In this document: piece after piece, positions 7,605 to 17,300 of the stretch
How the letters are laid out: each line of letters opens with the position of its first letter
Position numbering within the stretch: position 1 is the first letter of the stretch
Position numbers and translations under genes: made by a program
DNA from: Cyanophora paradoxa
Lineage: Eukaryota > Glaucocystophyceae > Cyanophorales > Cyanophoraceae
Direction of reading: 5' to 3'
Length of the DNA: 64,000 nt
NCBI GenBank assembly: GCA_004431415.1
Contig: QPMI01000191.1
Location: 1-64,000 of the forward strand
Notes under the pieces: model-generated
What the model saw: only the letters and a program-made list of their open reading frames with translations
What the model was told of the DNA's origin: nothing
The model's database searches: none

Positions 7605-10600
7605 ATGGCAACCGGACGCGTGTCTCTCGACGTCGACGCCTTCCTGGCCCGTATGCCCGGGCCCGGGGTACAGCAGATAGATCTGAGCGAGCAGGAGTGC
7701 AGCTTTTTCGTTCGATTCCCTCTCGTCGAAGTCCAGAAGGCCTGCAGCCCGACCCTGGGGACGGCTTTCTGCGTCTTCCACCCGCCCTGCATCACCCCCA
7801 GCCACTTCTCGGGTGCCGAGGATGAGACGAGCACCGCGGCAGCCTGCGCCTTTGCAACCAAGTTCGGAGGCTTCACTTTCTCTCGCCCCTTGGATAATGG
7901 ATTCAAGGCTGCCTACGTCCTACAGAGCCCGGAGGCTTGCGATCTCATGGCATGGTTCTTTGGGAGCTCGAGCGGCCTGGAGCTCGGTGTGGATGGCACG
8001 GGGGGCTACGTTCTGCGGGGGCCGGCGCCCGGGCCGCGAGCGGAGCTCCTCCCCACTCCATCCAGAAGCTCGGCGCCCCGCGCTAAGCCCATCCCGGAGC
8101 CGGGCGCTCTCCTGGATTCGAGCCCAAGCCTGCCGGCCTTGGAGCGGCTCCTGGACCGCCTGCGCAAGAACAAGGCGGTGAGGGACGAGATCTGGAAGGC
8201 GGGGGCAGAGCTGCGCGCGGACCTTGGCCTGCACGACGCCCGCCGCGTTCAGCACCTTGGAGTCGAGCCCGACGGGTCCATCACCCTCGTCCTGGGCGGG
8301 AGTCAGCCGGGGGCGCCGGCGGCTCGAATCTCCATCCAGGCGCACGGTATTGAAGTCGAGCTCGAGGGGAGGGGACCGGAGGGGAGTCGGGCAGCGTGGC
8401 ACAGACCCGCTATGTGACCGATCCCTCGCAGCCTGTCGCCTTCGACATTGCCCTCCCTCCCTCCTGATCGCGCTCGAGTCGACGGGCCTGGAGGCTTGCG
8501 TCAATGCAGTGGATGAACGCCACCTCTCGTGCAAGATCCTTACCTCCGCATTCGGGGCGCTGGAGCAGAACCCGAGATCCGCTCAGCCGCAGGTCGACGT
8601 CATCTGCTCGGGACTCAACACGGGGAAGACGCAGGCGCTGATCGATGCGTACCTGGACCCGGCCCTCGCAGGCGGCTGGCGAGTGATCCTCGTGACTTGC
8701 CGCCGGGCCTTCTCCCGCGACCTCAAGCGTCGCATTGATGCTGCGGAGTTGTCAAAGGACGCCGTGCTTTACATGGACATCAAGAAGCCACCGGAGAGCT
8801 CAAAGGGATCGCATGGCAAGTGGGGCTTCCGCCATGAGGAGTGCAGGTGCGTCGTCATCACATGGGACTCGCTGCACAAGGTGCTCGAGGACTGGGAGGG
8901 CTGGTCGACGGCGCCGCTACTGGTCGTGCTGGACGAGCTCTCCTCCCTCACGAAGCACCTCACCTCGAGCGGCACCCTCGAGCCCACCGGCCTGCACCTA
9001 GGTATGCGGTCAGTGCCTCGAAACGCGCGCTGCGTGGGCCTATGGCGCGGCGTGATGAAGGCATCGCGCATCGTGGCGATGGACGGCTTCGTTCGGTCGG
9101 TCGATCTCGCGTACCTGGCAGAGTCGGCGCAGGAGGTCGGGGCGCGCCTGGGGCTCCTGTACAACTCGCATCGCACCTGCGACTGGAAGATGCGCGTGTC
9201 AGACAGCCCGGCGCACGTCGAGGCGGACATCATGGTGCAGTGCCGACCTGGGCGCTCGCGGGCCATGATCATCGCGGAGACGCCGGCCAAGGCGATCGAG
9301 CTGCAGGAGAAGATTGCGAAGCAGGCGCTGGAGCAGCTCAGCCTGGGCGGCGCTCAGTACGTGACTCAGCTCGAGGCAGGGCCCGAGGACGGCAGCGGCG
9401 CACCGTTCACGATCGGGCTCATCGTTGGGCAGGCCAAGGAGAAGAGCGTGCGCTTCACGAACGACGGCCCAGTGCGCATCGTGTCGATCGATGTGTCTGA
9501 GGAGGGCGCGTACAAGGCCTGCGACGTGCTCATCGCAACTTCCGCGCTCGGGGCAGGCGTGGACTTTTCGGACGCGCACTTTGACAAGGTCTACGGCGTG
9601 TTCCAGGCGGAGCCCGCGCAGCTGGAGGCGGACGACATCGTGCAGCTGCTGTTTCGAGTCAGAAGGCTGCGCAAACGCAGCACGCCCGACGGGGAGCACC
9701 TGCTCGTCGCCGTGCGCAAGAACCGGACGCCCTCGGTTGCGGTCGGCGCGGCGGCTGCGCACTGGCGTGAGAGCGACGACGACGAGAGCTCGGACGACAT
9801 GCAGCGCTACCTGGACCTGAAGGCTAGCCACCGCGGGAGCCGCCGCGCCGGCATGCCCACTCGGCGCCTCGCAGTGGCAGCGCGCCTGCGGCTGATGTCG
9901 ACCTGCGCGCTGATGAACGTGCAAGTCACGGAGGATCAAAACCCGAGCGGACCGAAGCAGGAGAAGGAGCAGCGGCTGCGCGAGATCAGGAGCGTGCTGG
10001 AGGCGGGCGCGCTGGAGCCCGTCGATCTGTGGAGCACGGTGCTGGCCTGGAGGCAGTCCCGCGAGTCTCTCGCTAAGCTGGACATCGAGAAGGTTGCTTC
10101 GCTTGCTCGCACGTCGATCGCCGCGTTCCTGGCCAAGGATCCGAGCGAGCTGACCGAAGGAGACGTCGCCTGGATGTGGGATTCGTTCTACTCCATCCCG
10201 CTCACTGCCGTGGTCACGCTGGTGCTGAAGCATGGCGCGGACGTTGCCGAGATCGTGCCTACTGCTGAGCGCCTCAAGGTATCGAAGGTCGTCGCGCTGT
10301 TCAAGAAACTCTTCGGCTGGCGGGGTATGGAAAGCTCGCGGGGCGTGCTCTGTGGTCGGACGAAGCCTACGCGGCCCTGGCGTCGCCGGAGGGTCGGGAG
10401 GCGTACGCGGCTCTGCAGAGTCTGGACGAGCGCGCGCCCCGCTTCGATGCAGCGGACGGTGAGAAGAAGCGGCTCTCGCAGCAGTCTTGGCAAGTCATCA
10501 AGTACCTGCTGGAGAAGTACCTCGGAGTGAGACGCGCTTTCTCCGACGCGGACGGAGGGCAAATGGGCAGCCGAAAGCGACGCTACATCACGTGGGAGGA

Positions 10601-10724
10601 AGACATGCTCGACGACGCAGTAGAGCGCCAGGCTAAGCAGGCAAGGGCAGGCATGGCGCCAAGCTTCCCAGAGGTTTACAACGTTTTCTCCGACTGCTAT
10701 GCTCTCATTCACAGGCGCGTGTGA
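7605..10724 (+). CDS. Origin-binding-protein-type superfamily 2 helicase (three frame breaks)
   Basis: About 1,030 codons if read through. The first open segment (7605-8417) is an unrecognised N-terminal domain of roughly 260 residues, starting MATGRVSLDVDAFLARMPGP. One frame shift near 8370 leads to YVTDPSQPVAFDIALPPS and a second near 8465 into the helicase frame. Helicase motifs: Walker A SGLNTGKT (8608-8631), motif Ia VILVTCRRAFSRDL, Walker B-type VVLDELSSL (near 8925-8945), motif V GAGVDFSD (near 9555), motif VI QLLFRVRRLR (near 9645-9675). This order and the CRRAFSR signature match the UL9 / Herpes_ori_bp group known from herpesviruses, mimiviruses and relatives. A third shift near 10,330 leads to the C-terminus ending YNVFSDCYALIHRRV. 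Expected role: ATP-driven origin recognition or unwinding. An AEP primase N-terminus is possible but I see no convincing motif. Confidence 0.8.
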
Positions 10725-10826
10725 TTGTCGGATGTCACAGTGTGGACTTCGCGAACGGGATGCGCGTGCCAGTGTGTAAATACGAACGTGCGAATTCAAG
10801 TGACGTCATGCATATGATCAATGAAT

Positions 10827-10874
10827 GTCTCGACTTTTTGAGATATTAATTTAAAGATCTGGGAGGGTCGGGAC
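10827..10874 (-). repeat. 48-bp AT-core palindrome, copy 2 (inverted)
   Basis: Reverse complement of the 7466-7513 copy with four mismatches in the imperfect arm. It starts 103 bases after the helicase stop, so the helicase gene is bracketed by inverted copies. A half copy (GTCCCGACCTTTTCTGA) follows at 10,916. Confidence 0.85.
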
Positions 10875-11154
10875 ATTGCGAGGCGGACGAGAGTGAGGGC
10901 ATGCACTCTCTATGTGTCCCGACCTTTTCTGAACAACTCATGATTGCCGTATCATCGATCTGCATTTACTCACTTCGTTCTCTGTCGCTTGCACATGCGC
11001 GGTGTGGGATTACTAATTAGATCTAGTCTCCCTAGCCCTCTGCGGCCGCCTTCCTGCCCCCCTGCAAAGAGCAGCTCAACCAAATCCTGTGGGGTCTGAT
11101 TCATTGCAGACTCGCCTTCCCCGCCTGGGCCTGAGCTACACCAAGCTACGGTGA
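10875..11154. other. Intergenic, no gene seen
   Basis: Between the helicase palindrome and the tandem array there is only a half-palindrome and unremarkable sequence. No open frame is convincing. Confidence 0.4.
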
Positions 11155-11508
11155 GTCCGACCAAGAGACGTGTCCGGACCCTCCCTACTTTCTTTATAGA
11201 TTATTGGAAAGGTCCGGACACTAGAGGAGGGAGGGCGTACATAAGTAGTCTGACCAAGAGACGTGTCCCGACCCTCCCAGATCTTTAAATTAATATCTGA
11301 GAGGGTCCGGACACTAGAGGAGGGCGTACATAAGTAGTCTGACCAAGAGACGTGTCCCGACCCTCCCAGATCTTTAAATTAATATCTGAGAGGGTCGAGA
11401 CACTAGAGGAGGGCGTACATAAGTAGTCTGACCAAGAGACGTGTCCCGACCCTCCCAGATCTTTAAATTAATATCTGAGAGGGTCGGGACACTAGAGGAG
11501 GGCGTACG
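11155..11508 (+). repeat. Tandem array of four palindromes (89-bp period)
   Basis: Palindromes at 11172-11219, 11265-11312, 11354-11401 and 11443-11490. The last three are spaced exactly 89 bases apart; the first spacing is 93 because of a small insertion. Each 48-bp unit has arms like GTCCCGACCCTC / GAGGGTCGGGAC around AGATCTTTAAATTAATATCT. The linker carries GGAGGGCGTACATAAGTAGT and CTGACCAAGAGACGT. The first copy has a diverged core but compensating arms (GTCCGGACC...GGTCCGGAC), so pairing is conserved. Confidence 0.9.
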
Positions 11509-12156
11509 ACTTAAACTCGCGCAGCGCCGCCTGCTCCTCGCTGAGGTTCTCTGACTTCATTCGATCGCTGTAGGGCTCGGGCGGCGTACCCTCCTTGACG
11601 TGCATCCAAAACAGCTGTAAGCACCTCCTCATGAGCTTGATGTACCTCTCGTCCCGTCTGACGTACCACGTCTCAGAGTCTGCACGCGCAGAGGCGTGAA
11701 ACAGAAAAGTTCGGCCCAGTCGCGGCCCGTTATGTCCAACAGGCCCTGAAGTTGTGGCATGTAATAGGTAGGAACGCTATCGTAAAGTTCGCCCTTGTAA
11801 GGGCATTTCACCTCTAAAATCCTATCATTTCCTATCAGTCCGTCGGGGCTCCCGGCGAGGAACGGCATTTCTTTGTGTTCGTGCAGTCCAGTGTGTTGAA
11901 TGTCCACGTTATCGTTCAGTGCCTTGTAGATAGAGACCGCGAGGGGCTCGTAGTCGTGCCCGTAGGTTAGGGCAGGGTTGTCAAAGTTGTTTTCCTCCGC
12001 TATCCCGCTTAGCTCCGCCCACAGGCGGGCCCTGGATTTCCAGGGGTTTATGCCGCACGCAGCCGCAAAATTAGATGCAGTTAGTTTTTCACGGCGCGCC
12101 GCGTGCCACGCTGCGCTCCCCTGTTGCAAAGTCTCGCAATTTGTATCGGTATGCAT
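11492..12156 (-). CDS. YqaJ-family viral exonuclease/recombinase (one frame break)
   Basis: Starts MHTDTNCETLQQGSAAWHAA. Family hallmarks: RREKLTASNFAAACGINPWK near the N-terminus, then ALTYGHDYEPLAV, the acidic site AGSPDGLIGNDR and the catalytic ILEVKCPYKG, then YMPQLQGLLDITG. These match the lambda-exonuclease-like YqaJ fold (PD-(D/E)XK), used by phages and large DNA viruses with a single-strand annealing protein for end resection. Near 11,700 one T appears missing from a TTTT run; with it the protein continues FHASARADSETWYVRRDERY and ends ALREFKSYALL at 11494-11492. Without it the frame stops at 11629. Total about 221 residues. The stop abuts the last palindrome of the array. It is divergent from the 12195 gene with only 38 bases between. 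Confidence 0.85.
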
Positions 12157-12194
12157 AGCGTAGCCTCGCAGTAGCGTTTAGAATTTCTTGATGT

Positions 12195-12902
12195 GTGCAA
12201 TTGCAAATGTCGGATGCAGAGGAAGCGCCCAGGGACGTGATCGCACAGTTCATAGATCAGGTCAAGGACCTTAGACGCTGGGTGGTAGAGCAGGCCTCGC
12301 GACCGAATCGACAGCGCCAACCCTGGCCGGTGCTAGAGCTGGCCCGGGCAGGGTGGCTAGACACGCATTACAACTCTGGCGGGGCCCTTTACGTTCGGAG
12401 CCACGACGAGGGCAGGATTATCGACGAGTTCAAGCGCATCTGGTTCGCCCTGGGCTCCAAGCTCAGCATACTCTCGACCCTCCCGGACCACATTCGCATG
12501 CAAATCCTCGAGTGGTACGCGAAGGCAAGGGACTCGCAATGGGACGACGTAAATTTGCGCGACCTCTCGCGCTTGCGCTCGGCTGTGACGGCGTATGTCA
12601 CAAACTATGATTATCACGTCAAAAAGCCCCAATTCGAAGTTGAGCCAATTCCGATGAATCTGGTACCCCTGGGATGGGAAGAGTACCCGAGTACTCGTGG
12701 AACAGGGGCCTCAACCCCCCGCGCCAGGCCCTGCCAGCCCGCCCGCCCACCGATAAACGCCCCCGCCCCGCGTGACGTCAGACGGGACATACGCGAATGG
12801 GAGGAGTGGAGCAACGACCCGAAGAACTGGCTACCCGGGGAGGCGGAGATGCGGAAGCGCGCGAGGCTGATGCCCGGCGACAGGTACCCCGACCGCGAGT
12901 AG
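12195..12902 (+). CDS. Virus-like paralogue A
   Basis: Intact 235-codon frame starting MQLQMSDAEEAPRDVIAQFI (an alternative start is MSDAEE, four codons on). It is helical and charged, with a central segment LSILSTLPDHIRMQILEWYA, a Pro-rich linker near residues 170-195, and the C-terminal motif RREWEEW-like IREWEEWSNDPKNWLPGEAE. It has no membrane segment or known catalytic motif. The next gene is its tandem paralogue. Family unknown; a virion or packaging role is only inference. Confidence 0.65.
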   Translation: MQLQMSDAEEAPRDVIAQFIDQVKDLRRWVVEQASRPNRQRQPWPVLELARAGWLDTHYNSGGALYVRSHDEGRIIDEFKRIWFALGSKLSILSTLPDHIRMQILEWYAKARDSQWDDVNLRDLSRLRSAVTAYVTNYDYHVKKPQFEVEPIPMNLVPLGWEEYPSTRGTGASTPRARPCQPARPPINAPAPRDVRRDIREWEEWSNDPKNWLPGEAEMRKRARLMPGDRYPDRE

Positions 12903-12910
12903 GGGTACAG

Positions 12911-12918
12911 GTATAAAT
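12911..12918 (+). promoter_or_regulatory. TATA box of paralogue B
   Basis: GTATAAAT sits 19 bases before the ATG at 12937, preceded by GGGGTAC. GGGGTAC-like heptamers recur elsewhere in the element (near 2461, 13680, 13736). Confidence 0.5.
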
Positions 12919-12936
12919 TCTCACCGAGCCGCGAGC

Positions 12937-13674
12937 ATGGCGCGAACACGCGAGTCCGACGTGCTGTACAACAACGGCGACCTGGACGGGGAGATTCGAC
13001 AGCGGAACGTGGACTTGGAGGATGCGAACGCAGTGCTGGAGGGGAGGCGCACGTCCTCAGGGGCGGCTCGCCGGCGGAGAACTTCATGGAGCGCGTGCTC
13101 TACCTTGTGCGCTGGATTAGAGACGAATTCCACGACGAGCGAGAGCTCCCGGACAGGGAGATGATCAGGGCCGCGGGCTTGATGGGTATGACAGAGAACC
13201 CGAGATCGTACCTGAGGCGCGAACGCAGGGATCTGAACGGCGATTGGGCCGACCTGCAAGCGCTGTGGACGGCCTTTGCGAACCGCAAGAGCCAGATCCT
13301 TGCCCTGCCCGCGCAGGTACAGCAGCGTATCATTGATTTCGTAGCCCCCTGGCGCGACGAGTCCCTCCAGCAGCCATTCATGCAACCACGCTTCCTCTCC
13401 GGGCTCAGGAGCGCGTTCTTCCACTTGGCCGTGAGCAGCGACCGGTATTTCACACCGCAGAGGATCGTTCACGGCGAATTCGGCATACCCCCGAGTGGCT
13501 GAATTTTGCCACCGTACCCCTTCCCCACCCCGCCTCGAAGGCCCCCCCTCCCCTACCCCCGAGCAGCGTGAGTCACTCAAGCGTCAGAGGGAGGTACGCG
13601 AATGGATGGACGACACCAGCCACTGGGTACAGGGCGAGGCCGAATTACGCAAGTTCGGAAGGTTCGGGCAGTAA
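12937..13674 (+). pseudogene. Virus-like paralogue B (two frame breaks)
   Basis: Starts MARTRESDVLYNNGDLDGEI. One frame change near 13,045 leads to ENFMERVLYLVRWIRDEFHD, then KSQILALPAQVQQRIIDFVA, aligned with the paralogue A segment LSILSTLPDHIRMQILEWYA. A second change after 13,500 leads to REVREWMDDTSHWVQGEAEL ending at 13672-13674, aligned with the IREWEEW...GEAEM end of paralogue A. The two proteins therefore match along most of their length, including a Pro-rich linker before the C-terminal motif. Both breaks lie in G- or C-rich runs. Function unknown. Confidence 0.6.
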
Positions 13675-14332
13675 CAGCGGGGGGTACAGCATTCAGTTAG
13701 AGCCTGAGCATCGTTAGAGGCCGGGAGGCCCCCCGAGGGGTACACCGGCTGTTACTCCCCGCGTCGGTTAGTGCTAGCCCCCCTGTTAGTGCAGCGTGTA
13801 CCTGATCGCAATATAACACCCAAACCTCCGCGACGCGTGACTCATGCAACCTCCGAGGGTTAACAATGCATTGACAGCGAAGGGGCAAGCTCGAGAGCTC
13901 AACGCTTCACAAAGGCCCACTTATATAGTGAGTATTATCCGACGATCGACAATATTAATTGACGAATAGGCTCTGATCATGATAAGAGTGTCCCAAGTTA
14001 CCAAGTAGCTGCCTAAAAGTTTGAACTAAAGTCTCTGACAGCTGCGGCACTAGGCTGCTTACATCCTCCTGCACTGCGCATGATGCATACGTCCAAATTG
14101 CCTTGCTACTAGCGGCTAAGCGTGAAAATCCCCCGGGGCCCATTTAAAGTACAGATCATTAGTGCCGCTCTGAGAGCTCTGACTTTTGAAACACTGCGGT
14201 GAGCAAATATCAACGAAAGGCCAGAAAAAAGACCCGTCTGCCAGAAAGGAGGCCTACGGGGCGCGGGCTGCTTCAAAAAAGAAGAGGAGGGAGGAAGAGG
14301 ATGAGGGAGGGGCGCAGGTGGGCGCGGGGCGC
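13675..14332. other. Element/host junction region, no gene
   Basis: Starts with GGGGTAC-containing sequence, then becomes AT-richer (near 13,920-14,100) before the host gene end at 14,333. No coding frame is convincing. The right boundary of the virus-like element probably lies here, but I see no clear target-site duplication. Confidence 0.4.
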
Positions 14333-17300
14333 TCAGACGTCCACGCGGTCGAGGCTGCTGGGGGCCATCGACTCGGGGCGCCGCGCGGGGACGTAGACAC
14401 CCTCCTGGGAGCGGCGGGCGGGGATGTACCCCTCCTGGGAGCGGCGCGAGGGGGCGGGGTCGCGGTCGGGGATCGAGTCGAACTCGACGGCCGCGCCGAC
14501 GGCGACGGAGCGCTGGTGCACGTGGGCGCCCCCGTGCCCCGAGCCCGACGGCGGGCTCGCCGGCGGGATCGCCTGCGCCGGCCCCGCGGTGAGCCCGGGG
14601 CAGGCAGGAGGGGCCGGGGCGGGGCGGGGCGCGGGGGCCCCACCTGGGCGACGAGCTCGCGCATGTTGCGGATGCTGTCGCCGGCGAGGGGCGTGCCGTC
14701 GACGAAGGGCGTGCCCCGCAGCTTGCTGATCGACCCGTCCGGGTCCCGCACCGACCAGTCCTCCTCCGGCCGCGCGTGCTCTGCCGCCCCCGCCCGAGCC
14801 TCGCAAGGGGCGCCCGCGAGGGAGGGTTCGCGCGGGGCGGGAGGGGGCACCGTGGCCGGCGACGGCCGTCGGCAGCGCGTTGACGTGCTGCGCCCGCACC
14901 GACCACTGCGCCCCAGGCGGCAGCGTCGGAGGCGAGGGGGGTTAGGGCGGGCGCGGGAGGCGAGCGCCCGGCGCGCACGTCATCCAGCTCTGCGCGCGGC
15001 GACGCGTGAGTCGAGGGCGCGGGGCCCGGCGGGGCGGGGCGGGGCGGGGCGGGCGCGCCGGTCTTCTTCTCGTGGTGCCCGTAGTACCCCCGCGTGCCGA
15101 AGTAGATGATGGTGACCTGGGGGCGGGGGTTGGGAGGGGGCAGGGGGGGGCAGCGGGGGGGGCGGGGCGGGGCGGGGGCACGTAGGCGGCGAGCCAGCCG
15201 AGGACGATGGCGAGGGCGGCGAAGGCGGCGATGGCCGACGCGTTCAGCGGCGCCGGCAGCGAGTAGTTCATGATCGCCACCTGCCGCCCCCGCCCCCGTC
15301 GCCCCGAGCTCCTCCCAGGGGCGGGGCGCGGCGCGGGGGCTCCGAGGGGGCGGGGGCGGACGATGTAGATGACGAAGATCTCGAGGAGGTTGAGGAGCAT
15401 GCCGACGCCGGGGACGACGCCGTGGCGCCACCAGTTGAAGTGCGGCTTCCCCGCGAAGTTCACCTGCCCGCCCCCCGTGAGGCCCGCCCCGCCGCGCCCC
15501 GCCCCCGGCCCGCCGCGGGCACCATGCAGGTGAAGCAGATGCCGGCGTAGAGGAGGAACCTGCCGCCCCGCCCCGGCCCCTCGGCCCCGCCCCGCACCGC
15601 CCCGCGGGGCCCCGCGAGCGCTGCAACGCACGTCCCCACGTTGGAGGCCATCGTCACCGCCGTGATCGCGATCGTGTTGTTGTACGCGTCCTGCTCCCCG
15701 GCACCGTCGGCGGGGGCCCGAGGCGGGGCCGGCGCGGGGAGGGGCAGCGCACCTTGTTCGCCACGCACGCGATCCCGAGCACGCAGTTGATGACTGAGGC
15801 GCCGGCGTCAGGGGCCGGGCGGGGGGAGGCCGGGGGAGGCCGGGGGCGGGGCGGGGGGGCGCACAGAAGGAGAAGAGGAGGCCGACCCAGGGGGTGCGCC
15901 ACGTGGGGTGCAGGCGGCACATGAAGGACGGGAACTGCCGCTCCGTCGCCTGCAAGCGGGCGCCGCGCACGCCCGGGTCGGACCCGGCATGGCAGGGCGG
16001 GGGTGGAAGGGGCGGGGGGCGGGCAGGGGCGGGCCATGAAGAGGGAGACGCGGACGGCGGCGTTGGAGGCGGCGAGGGTGGTGCCGAAGATGGAGAGGAG
16101 GACGGTGACGGCCTGGATGCACATCAGCGCGTACCCGTTCAGCCCGAAGTAGTTCCCCGCCACGATCGTCAGGTCCTGCCACCGCCCCGGCCCGAGGCTC
16201 AGCGCCGGGGCGGGTCGGGTGGGGCGGGCGGGCGGGGCGGGGGAACGGGGGCGGGGCACCCCGATGGGGGCCATGGAGCCGGCGGAGCGGAAGGAGGCCG
16301 GCATCGCCGCCGAGGCCGAGACGTACTCGAAGGGGTACGAGAGCAGCGCCTGCAGCGCGAGCGAGAGCACGCAGCCGACCGCCACGTTGCGCTCCGGCTT
16401 CTTCGTCTCGCCGCCTGGTGCCCCGGTGAGCGGGGGGCGGGGAGCGGGGCCTCGGGGGGCGGGCGCGCCGAGCTGCGTGGAGGAGTCGAAGCCGACGAGG
16501 ATGAGGATGGCGATGGAGGACTGGTAGACCATCCCCAGCCCGCTGTTCACCTGCCGGCCAACCTCGAACCCCGGAGCGAGCCGGGCGGGCGCTCGGGGCG
16601 CCGGCTCTGCGCGGGCACCTTGAAGATGTCCGAGGTCTTCTCGAAGAGCCAGGTGTCGCCGGCGGGGATGAGCGCCGTCGCCACCGTCGTCGGGTTCGCC
16701 GCCACCTCGGGCGGCCCCGCCGCGTTCCGGTCCCGGAAGGCCGCCCAGAGCACCCCGTACCTGCCCCAGCCGAGGCCGCCTCGGCTGCGGTCCCGAGGCG
16801 GGGCGGGGCGGGGCGGGGGGGCGGACAGGAAGATGGCGGCCGACTGCATGATGACCACGCAGATGTTGAAGTTCGTCCTGCGCCGCCCGGCGGCCCCGGC
16901 CCGAGTGAGCGGGGCGCCGGCGGGGCGGCGCGGGGGGAGGCGCGCACGAGAAGTTTATGCCCTTCATCGCGATGCCGGCCACGATGGCGGCGCACATGAT
17001 GGCGATCCCCGCCGCCGCGCCCGGCGAGAGCGGGTTCGTCGGGTCCCGCCCCGGCGACGTGTTGATCTGCGCCCCCGGTTCGAGTCGGTTCAGGTTGCGC
17101 TACTGTCGGTCAGTTGGGACGGGGTCTGCCGCGCACGAGGTAGACGATGACCTGCAGCGGGGAACGGCGGCCGGGTGAGCGGGGCCGGCGGGTGTGGCGG
17201 GGCGGAGGGCGGCGGCCGCTCACTTGGCTCATGAGGGCAGTTGTGACGCCTGCGGGCGAGGGGCGTGAGCGGGCGGCGGGGCGCAGCGCCGGCGCGAGCC

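Noticed and set aside
7605-8417. AEP primase in the helicase N-terminal domain
   Set aside because: Only a chance-level DVD triplet; the second acidic motif and sxH motif are not visible.
9199-10233. Minus-strand 344-codon frame opposite the helicase
   Set aside because: The plus strand encodes ordered SF2 motifs; the minus frame is His/Arg/Leu shadow.
11155-11508. CRISPR-like array of four regular repeats
   Set aside because: Spacers are identical rather than unique and the repeats are palindromes with an AT core; eukaryotic/viral context; no cas genes.
14186-15109. Long plus-strand frame (307 codons) opposite the transporter gene
   Set aside because: It is antisense to exons with clear membrane helices and consists of Arg/Gly/Ala-rich shadow translation.
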